This document shows positions 25,469 through 34,516 of a stretch of 64,000 bases of DNA, piece after piece. The stretch is from Chryseobacterium sp. JV274. Its GTDB lineage: Bacteria; Bacteroidota; Bacteroidia; Flavobacteriales; Weeksellaceae. The notes beneath the pieces are model-generated. The model was not told the origin of the DNA. It saw only the letters and a list, made by a program, of their open reading frames with translations, and searched no databases. A program made the position numbers and the translations under genes. The stretch is taken from assembly GCF_903969135.1 (NCBI RefSeq), contig NZ_LR824569.1, positions 3,679,001-3,743,000 of the forward strand, read 5' to 3'. Position 1 is the first letter of the stretch. Each line of letters starts with the position of its first letter.

Positions 25469-26290
25469 TTAGTTTTTAATAACTTTGGTTGATTCTGTTG
25501 CTGTTTTGATAATATAAACTCCTTTTGGAAGCTCTGAAATATTGATTTCATTATTTCCCTTCTGAGTTTGTACTGTTTTCAGCGTTTTACCATCCAGACT
25601 GTAGATTTTAGCTTCACTGGCTTTTTCTGTTGTGATAGAAATAGGTCCGTTGGTTGGGTTAGGATAAACAGTCAAGTCTTTTTTAATGCTTTTAGCTTCC
25701 GAAGTACCCAATACCAGATTGCTGTCTTTTACCCAGGTGAAAGCATCAATGGCTACATATCGGTATAATCCGTTCGCAGTGATCTGCAGCTCATCAATCA
25801 CAATGTTTGAGTAATTTTGTCCATTTAAATTAGTTAGGTCAATCAGGGTGTATCCGTTCGTACTCCCTAAACTTGTCGCAAATCCGCTGGTTTTTGTTTG
25901 GGTAAATTTTGTGACTCCGCTGAGTTTTCCGGTTACAGTTAGTGTTCCTGCTACATTGAGATCGAGGTTCAACGCAGAAAGATACATCCAGAATCGGTTT
26001 ACTTTAAATAAATTAGAAGTTGTTTTAATACTGAAAGAGGGAGGAGACTGGGTATCGTTGGAATTGTCAATGTATCTGTTGTCATTAGCTGTTCCATTCC
26101 AGCCTGTACCTGGGTAATTTCCTTGAATATCGAAAACACTTACATGTGAAATGATATTGAAAATGACTCCATTGTCGGTGAAGCTTGTACTTCCGTGCGA
26201 TTCCGTTTCAAATTGTTCTGTACTGGTCTGCCCGAATGTGATAATTGAAATGAGCAGACTACAAATTGTTAAAAAAGTAGTGCTTTTCAT
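25469..26290 (-). CDS. Secreted protein with T9SS type A sorting domain
   Basis: A 273-residue protein with a Sec signal peptide (MKSTTFLTICSLLISIITFG) and a C-terminal T9SS sorting domain (LTVYPNPTNGPISI, KIYSLDGKTLKTV, ELPKGVYIIKT). It would be moved across the outer membrane and attached to the surface or released. The middle (about residues 20-195) is an all-beta, Asn/Thr-rich region without a motif I recognise. The ATG at 26290 was chosen over an upstream alternative because it begins directly with the signal peptide. It follows a tail-collar protein gene on the same strand. Confidence 0.85.
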   Translation of the reverse strand: MKSTTFLTICSLLISIITFGQTSTEQFETESHGSTSFTDNGVIFNIISHVSVFDIQGNYPGTGWNGTANDNRYIDNSNDTQSPPSFSIKTTSNLFKVNRFWMYLSALNLDLNVAGTLTVTGKLSGVTKFTQTKTSGFATSLGSTNGYTLIDLTNLNGQNYSNIVIDELQITANGLYRYVAIDAFTWVKDSNLVLGTSEAKSIKKDLTVYPNPTNGPISITTEKASEAKIYSLDGKTLKTVQTQKGNNEINISELPKGVYIIKTATESTKVIKN

Positions 26291-26327
26291 GATTTTTTTT
26301 GTTTTAAATATTAGGTTATTGTGAATA

Positions 26328-26879
26328 TTAATCTCTTGGAGGGTAAATGCCTTCAACGCAGATGATATAATTTAAACCCAGATAAGGAGGCATATTATTC
26401 ACCGGTAAATTTTGTCCTATAAAGGCAATGCTTTGTCCGTTAATCACGGTATCAGGATTAGAATCATTTACAAAGCTGGATACCACGTTGAAATCTCTTC
26501 CCACCTGTGTTCCTGAGATCGCAATAGATGATGTAGCAGTAGGTGTTGATGAGTTGGCATTCTTATTAGCTACTTTCAATTGGAATCCACCTGCGATGCT
26601 AGGAAGATTTGAGGTTAAAAGAGTATTCTGTGTAGTACCGGATACCACTCCCAAAGGATAGAACTGGTTGGCGTTTACATTTCCTGCTCCTAAGGCCATA
26701 CGCCCTTTTAAGTTAGGTAACGCAAAAGTACTGATACCATCTCCTCCGTAAGTTGTTCCTAAAATAGAGAATAGGGCTGAATTTCTTGAAATGCTTATTA
26801 AGCTTCCGTCGCAAAACATCCAGCCTCTAGGTGCGAAATTTCCTGCAAATAATTTTACAATTCCAATGTACTCTTCCAT
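26328..26879 (-). CDS. Tail-collar domain protein, MdpB-like
   Basis: A 183-residue protein with the phage tail collar/microcystin-dependent protein signature: GIVKLFAGNFAPRGWMFCDG near the start, FSILGTTYGGDGISTFALPNLKGRM in the middle and a C-terminal PPYLGLNYIICVEGIYP. Such proteins in Bacteroidota are usually chromosomal singletons or small clusters of surface or secreted proteins rather than prophage genes. No other phage gene is near. It is 37 nt upstream of the T9SS protein gene, so they may be cotranscribed. Confidence 0.9.
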   Translation of the reverse strand: MEEYIGIVKLFAGNFAPRGWMFCDGSLISISRNSALFSILGTTYGGDGISTFALPNLKGRMALGAGNVNANQFYPLGVVSGTTQNTLLTSNLPSIAGGFQLKVANKNANSSTPTATSSIAISGTQVGRDFNVVSSFVNDSNPDTVINGQSIAFIGQNLPVNNMPPYLGLNYIICVEGIYPPRD

Positions 26880-27101
26880 AATAATGATATTTAGTTTTAA
26901 ATTTCTTACTCTGTTATGGGCTTTTCAGATTCCGCCTTTGGTTATTATTCTAAGCCAAAGGAACGATTAATAAGAAGGGAGTGCTAGAGTAGAAAATACC
27001 AAATTATAGATTCCGTATTTCTACGTAAGGGGAATCTTATAAATGGTATATCTATAATAGAAATTATTATCTTTAAGTTTCTCTGAAAGAGCTGTATTTC
27101 G

Positions 27102-27109
27102 TATTTTTG
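27102..27109 (+). promoter_or_regulatory. -7 promoter element of the enoyl-CoA hydratase gene
   Basis: TATTTTTG matches TAnnTTTG and lies 22 nt upstream of the start codon. The expected upstream TTTG is represented only by GTTT around 27077, so the promoter is of moderate quality. Confidence 0.45.
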
Positions 27110-27131
27110 TAAGAATCCAATAAAAATAAAA

Positions 27132-27896
27132 ATGAGCGAATTTGTAGCATCAGAAATTAAAAATAATATTGCTGAGATCAGTTTCGGAACACCCAAAAGC
27201 AATTCTCTTCCGGGAGCTATTTTAGAAAAACTGGCAGAAACCATTCTTGAAGAGGGAGCGAAAGATGAGGTGAAAGCTATTTTAGTAAAAAGTGCAGGTG
27301 AAAAAGCTTTCTGCGCAGGAGCAAGTTTTGATGAGCTTTTAGCTATTGAAGAACTGGAAGCTTCCACACAATTCTTTGGTGGTTTTGCAAAAGTGTTGAA
27401 TGCTATGAGAAACTGCGGAAAAATCGTAGTAGTAAGAGTTCAGGGAAAAACAACTGGCGGAGGAGTTGGAATTGCTTGTGGAGCAGATTATTGTTTTGCA
27501 ACGAAAGATTCGGCTTTAGCACTTACTGAGATCAATCTTGGAATAGGACCTTTTGTAATAGGACCTTATGTAGAGAGAAAGATCGGAAAGTCACAATTCT
27601 CTGCGATGGCTATTGATGCAGACTTCAGATCTGCTGAATGGGCTGAGCAGCATAATGTCTATCATTCCGTATCAGATTCTATTCAGGAGATGGATGAGAA
27701 ACTGGAGAATTTTTTACAGACTTTAGCGTCAAGAAACAGTGAAGCTTTAGCATTAATTAAAAAAGTGTCATGGGAGGGAACAGACCACTTCAACGAATTG
27801 ATGCCGGCGAGAATTCATATGAGCGCAAGTCTTATCCTGGAAGATTCAGCCAAGAAAAATATTCAGTCTATTAAAGAAAAGTTGAGAGCGAAATAA
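27132..27896 (+). CDS. Enoyl-CoA hydratase/isomerase family protein, candidate PaaF
   Basis: A 254-residue crotonase-fold enzyme. The oxyanion-hole segments KAFCAGASFDELLAIE and GKTTGGGVGIACGADYCFA are present, and the second catalytic Glu is in ALTEINLGIGPFVIGP. The paa run upstream lacks an obvious paaF (2,3-dehydroadipyl-CoA hydratase). This stand-alone gene 4.5 kb downstream could supply that step, but it could equally belong to branched-chain amino acid degradation. The assignment to PaaF is inference. It has its own promoter and terminator. Confidence 0.85.
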   Translation: MSEFVASEIKNNIAEISFGTPKSNSLPGAILEKLAETILEEGAKDEVKAILVKSAGEKAFCAGASFDELLAIEELEASTQFFGGFAKVLNAMRNCGKIVVVRVQGKTTGGGVGIACGADYCFATKDSALALTEINLGIGPFVIGPYVERKIGKSQFSAMAIDADFRSAEWAEQHNVYHSVSDSIQEMDEKLENFLQTLASRNSEALALIKKVSWEGTDHFNELMPARIHMSASLILEDSAKKNIQSIKEKLRAK

Positions 27897-27942
27897 ATTT
27901 CTTCTTTATTAAAAAAAATAATAAGATTCTAATCTATACATG

Positions 27943-27976
27943 ATCCGGCGAAACATTTGTTTCGCCGGATTTTTTT
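27943..27976 (+). terminator. Terminator of the hydratase gene
   Basis: A 13-bp perfect stem, ATCCGGCGAAACA paired with TGTTTCGCCGGAT, with a 2-nt loop and a following run of T. It is one of the strongest terminators in the window. Confidence 0.9.
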
Positions 27977-28249
27977 ATGTCTTTTGTATTTCAATATTGC
28001 ATTATTCAAAAGTTATTCTTTAGTATTTGTAGAATTGATTTGGTTTAATTATTTGGGTGTTTTAATATTCTTTTGTTAATTAAATCGTTATTTTGGTTTC
28101 TATTTGATGTGTTTTTAACTTATTTTACGACATTTTCTTCTTTTTAATAAACTTATTTAACTCAATTTTAACATATTTTTTTAATAAATAGTCAAATTTT
28201 GATTAAAATTTTAAATTGATTAAATTTAATTAATTAAAATATCATTTTC

Positions 28250-28284
28250 TTTGCGTTTTCAATAGTTTTTATTGTATATATTTG
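28250..28284 (+). promoter_or_regulatory. Promoter of susC/susD
   Basis: TTTG at 28250-28253 and a perfect -7 element TATATTTG at 28277-28284. The spacer is 23 nt, a little longer than the usual 19, so the true -33 element may be weaker and closer. The start codon region begins 18 nt downstream. Confidence 0.5.
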
Positions 28285-28302
28285 CTTTCATACTGTTAAA
28301 AT

Positions 28303-31263
28303 ATGTTAAATATGAAAATGAAATTAATATTGAGTACTGCTGTGCTGTTCTTTGTAGGGGGACATCTGGTGGAGGCTCAAAAAACAAAACGTGACACAAT
28401 ACCGCAGGATACTAAGATTGATGAGATCGTTGTGGTAGCTTATGGAAGCCAGAAAAGGGAAACTATGGTAGGTTCCAATACCGAAGTAAAAGCTAAACAA
28501 TTTGCAGACCGGCCCATAACGAGTATCGGACAAGCTTTAGACGGAGCGAGTGCCGGGGTTAAAGTAAGTACCGGTACAGGACAGCCGGGAAGTTCGCCAA
28601 GTATTCAAATCCGTGGAATAGGTTCTTATGGTATTACAACAAATCCTTTATATGTAGTAGATGGGACTATATATACCGGTTCTCTTGCTGCTATCAATCC
28701 CAATGATATTGCTTCATTCAATATCCTGAAAGATGCTGCCTCTACCTCGTTGTATGGTTCTGCAGCCGCTAATGGAGTTGTTTTGATTACCACAAAATCA
28801 GGTAGAAAAGGAAAAGATGCTTTCAACTTTAGTATGAGTACCGGAGCGGTAGGAAGATCAATCCCGGAATATGACAGAATAAATGTTTATCAATATTATC
28901 CGCTTATCTGGGAGTCAATAAGAAATGGCAGAATGACCTCAATACCTGGTACGACTATAACTGATGCGAATGCTTATGCTACAGCACAGTTGATTTCCGG
29001 AGTTTTGAAAACCAATGTTTTTAATGTCCCTGATAATCAGTTAGTAGTCAATGGTGTTTTAAATCCTGATGCTAAACTTAAATATACAGATTTAGACTGG
29101 CAGAAACCTTTGATGAATACGGGTTTCAGACAGAATTATGAGTTGAATTACAGTGGAGGGAGTAATACAACGACATACTTTTCTTCAGTAGGATATACCA
29201 ATGAAACAGGATATCTTATCAAATCAGATTTTGAAAGATTTACAGCAAGATTGAAAGTAGATTCACAAGTTAAAAGCTGGTTGAAATTAGGAACAAGTAT
29301 CAGTGGAGTATCTTCTAATGGAAACAATTCCGTGGAAGGTGTGGATAATAATTCCGCTTATATCAACCCATACAGATGGACAAGAACGATGGGGCCTATT
29401 TACAGTCCTTATGCTCATGATCCTAATACATTTGCAACCCTTTATGACAGTGCAGGGAACATCGTATATGATCCGGGAAGTGCCAGAGGTGCTGATGCAG
29501 CGGCGGGAAGAAACGTAATTCAGGAAACGCTTTTAAATAAAGATCTTTCTAAAAATTACTACATCATTTCCAGAGCCTATGCTGAAATCAAAGTAGATCC
29601 GTATCTTACTTTATCTACCAATGTAGGGTACGACATCAGAAATAACAGAAGAAGTACCTATGGAAATAAAATTATCGGAGATGCAGCTCCGGGAGGTTCA
29701 GCAGAGAAGTATAGCTTTACGGAGCAGACTTTTACCTGGAATCAGCTCTTAAACTATAAAAGAAAATTCAACGATCATAATTTTGAATTCCTTTTAGGAC
29801 ATGAAAGCTATAAATTCATGTATGAATATCTGTACGGATATAAAAAAGGCCAGATTGTTGACGATAATGATGAGTTGATCAACTTTGTAACGCCTGCAAC
29901 ACTTACTTCCCGTACAGACAATTATAGAAAAGAAGGGGTGTTTTCAAGATTGAATTATGATTACAAATCAAAATATTTACTTTCAGGATCTATCCGTTGG
30001 GATGGCTCATCCAGATTTGCCAAAGATGTAAGATGGGATTCATTCTGGTCTGTTGGTGCAGGATGGAGAATAAAAGGAGAAGAGTTCTTAAGTAATTCTA
30101 ACCTTGTCAGTGAACTGAAATTGAGAGGTTCATATGGTGAAGTTGGAAACGACAGAACAGACAGTTATTATATGTACAAAAGTACTTATACCTTAGGGTA
30201 TAATAATGCTCAGGAACCTGGAATCTTATTTGGTTTCTTAGCAGATCCTACCATAACCTGGGAAGCTAATAAGCAAACTGATGTAGGGATTGATTTTGGA
30301 TTTTTAAATAACAGAATTACAGGATCTGTAGAATACTATAACAGAGTTACTGAAGATTTGATCTTCCCCGTTCCTCTTCCAGTTTCTGCAGGTGTTCCGG
30401 ATAATACGATCAGTAGAAATGTGGGAACAATGTATAACCGTGGATTTGAATTCAGTATTAATGCGGACGTTATTAAAACTCAAAATTTCACATGGAATAT
30501 CAATGCGAATGCATCAACACTTAAAAACCAGGTTACAGAACTTACTGATGGGATCACGGAAATCATCAATGGAACGAAGAAAGTTTCTGTAGGACACTCA
30601 ATATATGATTATTGGTTAAGACAGTGGTATGGAGTAGATCCGGCGGATGGTTCACCTTTATTCCTGGTTGCTGATGCATTTGCTAATACAACAGCGGCTG
30701 ATATCAGAACGGTGAATGGCCAAAAAGTTACCACCAATTTTAATAAAGCAAAGTATGATTATTCCGGAACTGCAATTCCTGATTTGTTTGGAAGTTTTGG
30801 AACAGCGATTACTTATAAGCAGTGGTCATTGTCGGCAATGTTTACTTATCAGTTAGGCGGAAAAACCTATGACTCTAATTATGCGGCATTAATGTCTGCT
30901 TACTCACAAGGAGGAGCTTTAAGTACAGATATTCTGGATAGATGGACTACTCCGGGGCAGATTACAGATGTGCCTGCATTGAACTCGTCAACATATACAA
31001 GTTCAAATGCCGGTAATTCTTCAAGATGGCTGGTGAGCTCAGATTTTATAACATTGAGACAGGCTACATTAAGTTATAGCTTTGCTCCGGAAACTTTATC
31101 TCAACTTGGAGTATCAGGATTAAGAATTCTTGTTTCTGGTGAAAATTTATGGAGTAAAACAGCCAGAAAAGGATTGGAGCCAGCTCAGGCAGCCAACGGT
31201 ACTGCATCAAACAGATATACTCCGGCGAGAGTGGTAACGATAGGGTTTAATGTGTCATTTTAA
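28303..31263 (+). CDS. SusC/RagA-type TonB-dependent outer membrane transporter
   Basis: A 986-residue outer membrane receptor. After a signal peptide (to about residue 25, ending HLVEAQ) the sequence goes almost directly into the plug domain (DEIVVVAYGSQKRETMVGS, then IQIRGIGSYGITTNPLYVVD and LKDAASTSLYGSAAANGVVL). The usual N-terminal carboxypeptidase-regulatory-like domain of about 80 residues is missing. A 22-strand barrel ends in ARVVTIGFNVSF. With the SusD-like partner directly downstream it imports an unknown oligosaccharide or peptide using TonB energy. Start codons at 28303, 28312 and 28318 are all possible. Confidence 0.95.
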   Translation: MLNMKMKLILSTAVLFFVGGHLVEAQKTKRDTIPQDTKIDEIVVVAYGSQKRETMVGSNTEVKAKQFADRPITSIGQALDGASAGVKVSTGTGQPGSSPSIQIRGIGSYGITTNPLYVVDGTIYTGSLAAINPNDIASFNILKDAASTSLYGSAAANGVVLITTKSGRKGKDAFNFSMSTGAVGRSIPEYDRINVYQYYPLIWESIRNGRMTSIPGTTITDANAYATAQLISGVLKTNVFNVPDNQLVVNGVLNPDAKLKYTDLDWQKPLMNTGFRQNYELNYSGGSNTTTYFSSVGYTNETGYLIKSDFERFTARLKVDSQVKSWLKLGTSISGVSSNGNNSVEGVDNNSAYINPYRWTRTMGPIYSPYAHDPNTFATLYDSAGNIVYDPGSARGADAAAGRNVIQETLLNKDLSKNYYIISRAYAEIKVDPYLTLSTNVGYDIRNNRRSTYGNKIIGDAAPGGSAEKYSFTEQTFTWNQLLNYKRKFNDHNFEFLLGHESYKFMYEYLYGYKKGQIVDDNDELINFVTPATLTSRTDNYRKEGVFSRLNYDYKSKYLLSGSIRWDGSSRFAKDVRWDSFWSVGAGWRIKGEEFLSNSNLVSELKLRGSYGEVGNDRTDSYYMYKSTYTLGYNNAQEPGILFGFLADPTITWEANKQTDVGIDFGFLNNRITGSVEYYNRVTEDLIFPVPLPVSAGVPDNTISRNVGTMYNRGFEFSINADVIKTQNFTWNINANASTLKNQVTELTDGITEIINGTKKVSVGHSIYDYWLRQWYGVDPADGSPLFLVADAFANTTAADIRTVNGQKVTTNFNKAKYDYSGTAIPDLFGSFGTAITYKQWSLSAMFTYQLGGKTYDSNYAALMSAYSQGGALSTDILDRWTTPGQITDVPALNSSTYTSSNAGNSSRWLVSSDFITLRQATLSYSFAPETLSQLGVSGLRILVSGENLWSKTARKGLEPAQAANGTASNRYTPARVVTIGFNVSF

Positions 31264-31274
31264 ATAATTAAGTA

Positions 31275-32798
31275 ATGAAAAATATCAAAAAACAATATAT
31301 AAAATGGGCTGTTGTTCTTTCAGTCTTTACAGGAATGGTTTCATGTGAAAGTGATTATCTTGAAACAGATCCTACGACTGCAGCCTCTGAAGAAGCGGCT
31401 TACTCAAGTGCAGCGAACCTTATGGCGATTGTAAACGGGATGCATAGAGATATGTACTCAAGACAAAATGATAGTCAGGGCCAGAATGGTCAGGGAGGTA
31501 TCATGATTATGATGGATGCCTTGGCTGATGATCTTGTATTTCCATCTACAGGAAACGGCTGGTATGTATCAACAGTAAGATGGCAGGATCAGGTGAATGA
31601 AAGTGGGTCCAATGATTTTTACCCTTACCAGTTTTACTATGCGTTGATCAGAAATGCAAATTTAGTTATTGCTAATGGTCCTTCAGTTCCTACGCCAACT
31701 GCTGCTGATGCTGCTACTATTAAAACAGCAATTGGTGAAGCATATGCTTTCAGAGCTTTCTGTTATTATATGCTGGTTCAGATTTATGGTAAAAGATATG
31801 TGCCGGGTGCTAACAATACTCAACTTGGGGTTCCAATAAGGCTAGTGGCGAATGAAATACCTTTAGCAAGGAATACAGTTGAAGAGGTGTATACCCAGAT
31901 CAACAAAGATCTTAATGAAGCAGCGACGAGACTTGCAGGAGTTACCAGAGCTACAAAATCGCATTTCAATGACAAAGTGGTTTTAGGATTAAGAGCCAGA
32001 ATTGCATTGACACAGGGGAATTACGCTGCTGCTGTAACGGCTGCTCAGTCTGCTCGTGCAGGATTCGATTTGATGGATAAGACGGCTTATACTGCTGGAT
32101 TCAACAATCTGGCAGGAAACAGTGAGTGGATGTGGGGAGCTACAATCATAGCAGATCAGGGAGATACATTTTCGAATTTTGGGGCATATATGTCAAGAAA
32201 CTTTAACTCAACCAATATTCGCCAGGCTCCAAAAGCGATTAATAGTAAGTTATACCAGATGTTTCTCAATAAAAAAGATGTTAGAATTGATAATTTTGAT
32301 CCGACAGGAGCACACACAGCTCTTGCTTTGCCTTCAACATATTCTAAATTTCCGTATACAAGTCAGAAATTTATAGCTGCAAGTCAGGCCGACAGCAGAG
32401 TTGATGTACCTTATATGAGGGCTGCTGAAATGTATCTCATAGAAGCAGAGGCTTTAGCAAAATTAGGTGACGAGGCAGGATCAAAAGTAGCATTGAATAC
32501 ATTAGGTAAAAGAAGATTTACTGATCCTGATGTTAATAATTATGTAGGGACTTCAGCTACAGGAGCTGCGTATCTTACAGAAGTACTTAACACTAGAAGG
32601 ATTGAACTATGGGGTGAAGGTTTCAGATTCCTGGATCTGAAAAGACTTAATCAAGGTTTAGATAGAACAGGAGCGAACCATTCTTCTGTGGTTACTAATA
32701 ACGTTATGACAGTTGCCAATACAGATTTACGTTGGGAATTCCTGATTCCAAGAACTGAGATCAATGCAAATCCATTGATTGTTCAAAACCCACTATAA
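31275..32798 (+). CDS. SusD/RagB-type nutrient-binding lipoprotein
   Basis: A 507-residue surface lipoprotein with lipobox GMVSCES (Cys about 25). It has the SusD family TPR-like fold: an N-terminal SusD-like part with YYALIRNANLVIANG and EAYAFRAFCYYMLVQIYG, and the C-terminal PYMRAAEMYLIEAEALAKLG, ELWGEGFRFLDLKRLNQGL and LRWEFLIPRTEINANP. It caps the SusC channel and binds the ligand. It starts 11 nt after susC. There is no glycosidase, sulfatase or peptidase next to the pair, so the substrate cannot be inferred. Confidence 0.96.
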   Translation: MKNIKKQYIKWAVVLSVFTGMVSCESDYLETDPTTAASEEAAYSSAANLMAIVNGMHRDMYSRQNDSQGQNGQGGIMIMMDALADDLVFPSTGNGWYVSTVRWQDQVNESGSNDFYPYQFYYALIRNANLVIANGPSVPTPTAADAATIKTAIGEAYAFRAFCYYMLVQIYGKRYVPGANNTQLGVPIRLVANEIPLARNTVEEVYTQINKDLNEAATRLAGVTRATKSHFNDKVVLGLRARIALTQGNYAAAVTAAQSARAGFDLMDKTAYTAGFNNLAGNSEWMWGATIIADQGDTFSNFGAYMSRNFNSTNIRQAPKAINSKLYQMFLNKKDVRIDNFDPTGAHTALALPSTYSKFPYTSQKFIAASQADSRVDVPYMRAAEMYLIEAEALAKLGDEAGSKVALNTLGKRRFTDPDVNNYVGTSATGAAYLTEVLNTRRIELWGEGFRFLDLKRLNQGLDRTGANHSSVVTNNVMTVANTDLRWEFLIPRTEINANPLIVQNPL

Positions 32799-32825
32799 AA
32801 ACAACAAATTTTAATATATTCTGAG

Positions 32826-32850
32826 AACCTCGCTTTTGGCGGGGTTTTCT
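32826..32850 (+). terminator. Terminator after susD
   Basis: An 8-bp stem, AACCTCGC paired with GCGGGGTT with one wobble pair, a 5-nt loop and a following T-rich stretch. It ends the susCD transcript. Confidence 0.8.
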
Positions 32851-32948
32851 TTTTGTTAAAACGAATGTCAGTTGCTGCAGAGTCATCACAATTTCCTGAT
32901 AGAAAGGGCTGTTTTGCTGTACTTTAAATAAATAACAACGGCTTTTGT

Positions 32949-33137
32949 TCAGGTCTTATATTGAGAATAATCTTCAGGGTTCACCAGGATTCCAAAAAGT
33001 GAACAGCCACCCAGGATGGCAGGCATTATGCGGGCTAGTTTTCTTTGCTCTTCTTCAATTTTTTTTACTTCCTCATCACTCAGAGGGATATTTTCCTCCA
33101 ATTGTACCTGCGGACAGTCTATTGGTATTTCTGACAT
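32949..33137 (-). CDS. Small hypothetical protein
   Basis: A 62-residue protein: an acidic, Glu-rich helical N-terminal half (LSDEEVKKIEEEQRKLARIM) followed by a short hydrophobic patch AILGGCSLFGILV and a polar tail ending DYSQYKT. It has two cysteines, one early and one after a Gly-Gly. It does not carry the Chryseobacterium-type leader, so I do not group it with the six-cysteine peptides. Reading frame and composition look coding, but homology is not recognised. It is convergent with susD and divergent from the next gene. Confidence 0.45.
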   Translation of the reverse strand: MSEIPIDCPQVQLEENIPLSDEEVKKIEEEQRKLARIMPAILGGCSLFGILVNPEDYSQYKT

Positions 33138-33224
33138 AGTAAGTCAATTAAATTATATTTTCTTAAAGTTAAGAATTGCCGAAATGGGATATGAAAAAAA
33201 GATTAATAAAATTTAAAATAATTA

Positions 33225-33255
33225 ATTGGCAGATTCAAAATAAATTATAACTTTG
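33225..33255 (+). promoter_or_regulatory. Promoter of the 33.3-kb membrane/regulator operon
   Basis: ATTG at 33225-33228 and TAACTTTG (perfect TAnnTTTG) at 33248-33255 are 19 nt apart. The right part of the -7 element overlaps the left half of the 17-bp palindrome at 33250-33266, so a protein bound to the palindrome would block this promoter. Confidence 0.6.
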
Positions 33256-33266
33256 TAATTCAAAGT
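33250..33266. promoter_or_regulatory. Operator-like palindrome ACTTTG-N5-CAAAGT, copy 1
   Basis: ACTTTGTAATTCAAAGT has perfect 6-bp arms around TAATT. It lies 7 nt before the start codon of the first membrane gene. The same 17 bp occur in reverse orientation at 34830-34846 (ACTTTGAATTACAAAGT). A winged-helix regulator is encoded between the two, so this is probably its operator; binding is inference. Confidence 0.7.
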
Positions 33267-33273
33267 TCTTTTT

Positions 33274-33891
33274 ATGGAAACAAAAAACTATCACGAAGAC
33301 TTATCCCATATCCGTTCCATGATGGAGCGGTCTTCCAGATTCATTTCTTTAAGTGGGTTATCCGGAGTTGTTGCCGGATTAACGGCAATTATTGGGGCTA
33401 TATATGTGTATTTTGTTTTTCAGAGGGAAGGAATCAGCTATTTTGATGGAGACAGAAATATTCTCGGTCCGGCTTTGGTGAAAGAGCTTGTGCTGATTGG
33501 CATCATAATTCTGGTTGTTGCGATCCTTAGTGGTTATATTTTTACCGCCAATAAAAGCAAAAAGAAAGGGGTGAAGATCTGGGATGTTACTACAAAACGG
33601 CTTTTGATTACCTTTGCAGTTCCTTTAGTGGCAGGAGGCGTTTTTTGTCTTGCGCTTCTTTATCATCATCTTTTTGTTTTCATAGCTCCGGCTACTCTGA
33701 TTTTTTATGGATTGGCTCTGGTGGCCGCAGAACGATATACATTAACGGATGTGAAATATCTGGGGTATTTTGAGATTGTCTTAGGACTTATTTCTTTATT
33801 TATCCTAGGCTGGGGATTAGTATTCTGGGCTATTGGTTTCGGAGTTTTGCATATTGTTTATGGATTGATTATGCATAAGAAGTATAAGTAA
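33274..33891 (+). CDS. Multi-pass membrane protein of unknown function
   Basis: A 205-residue protein. The first 25 residues are polar and cytoplasmic (ETKNYHEDLSHIRSMMERSS). About six membrane helices follow, with a Lys/Arg-rich loop (TANKSKKKGVKIWDVTTKR). This type is widespread in Bacteroidota next to small winged-helix regulators, from general knowledge; no function is known. It is the first gene of an operon with an operator-like palindrome at its promoter. Confidence 0.8.
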   Translation: METKNYHEDLSHIRSMMERSSRFISLSGLSGVVAGLTAIIGAIYVYFVFQREGISYFDGDRNILGPALVKELVLIGIIILVVAILSGYIFTANKSKKKGVKIWDVTTKRLLITFAVPLVAGGVFCLALLYHHLFVFIAPATLIFYGLALVAAERYTLTDVKYLGYFEIVLGLISLFILGWGLVFWAIGFGVLHIVYGLIMHKKYK

Positions 33892-33895
33892 TCAA

Positions 33896-34504
33896 GTGAA
33901 TAGTTTTTTCAAATATCTACTGATAATTTTTTCTGTAATTGGAGGAGTATTTTTGATGGGTTCTATTGTAACGGTTTTAATGATTGGTTGTGCCTTTGGA
34001 AGTTTTGATAAAAGTTATTCGGTAACTGAATTAAAGGATGAATATTATTCAAAAGAAACTGAAATTAAAGATCTGATAAATTATTATAACAAAATCAAAC
34101 CTAAAAATTATTCTGTAGATATAGAATTTAAAAATGATAAAATATTTGAAAGATTAAGGATAACATCTAAAGATTCGTCCAATGTGATTTATCAAGACTG
34201 GAATCTAAATTCTAATGTTTTATTTACAGAAAAGCTTAAAGGCTTAGTAGGATGGAACGAAAGCCAGGTTGCAGTATTGAAAAATAAATTAGATAAAGCA
34301 AACTGTATTTCTGTAGAAGATGGAGAACCTTTAAAAATAGGTTTTAAAAGAAGTGGCTTGGGAATGTTTTCTTTTAATATTTTTCAAAAAATAAAGACTG
34401 ACCGAAGTAAATATAATGATGGTTGTGAATATGTATTGGTAAACAGAAATTTAGCTTTTCAATACGGAGGAGGAGCGATCGGAAATCAATGCTTTCCCCA
34501 ATAA
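33896..34504 (+). CDS. Hypothetical protein with one N-terminal membrane helix
   Basis: A 202-residue protein that begins with GTG 4 nt after the previous stop. Residues about 5-32 form a membrane helix or uncleaved signal (ending in LMIGCAFG, a weak lipobox). The rest is extracytoplasmic, Lys/Asn/Asp-rich, with ENLK-type beta strands and a C-terminal VLVNRNLAFQYGGGAIGNQC. No family recognised. Position between the membrane gene and the regulator suggests it belongs to the same operon. Confidence 0.65.
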   Translation: MNSFFKYLLIIFSVIGGVFLMGSIVTVLMIGCAFGSFDKSYSVTELKDEYYSKETEIKDLINYYNKIKPKNYSVDIEFKNDKIFERLRITSKDSSNVIYQDWNLNSNVLFTEKLKGLVGWNESQVAVLKNKLDKANCISVEDGEPLKIGFKRSGLGMFSFNIFQKIKTDRSKYNDGCEYVLVNRNLAFQYGGGAIGNQCFPQ

Positions 34505-34516
34505 AAATTAAAAATT

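Larger units (their letters stand above)
27897..28302. other. 406-bp AT-rich region between the hydratase and susC
   Basis: It holds the terminator at 27943-27976 and the susC promoter at 28250-28284. Between them are about 270 bp of extremely AT-rich sequence with long T and A tracts and no coding potential. I see no palindrome or repeat there strong enough to report. Confidence 0.5.

Noticed and set aside
26328..26879. Prophage fragment suggested by the tail-collar domain
   Set aside because: No other phage genes or attachment-site-like repeats nearby; such genes are common as chromosomal singletons in Bacteroidota.
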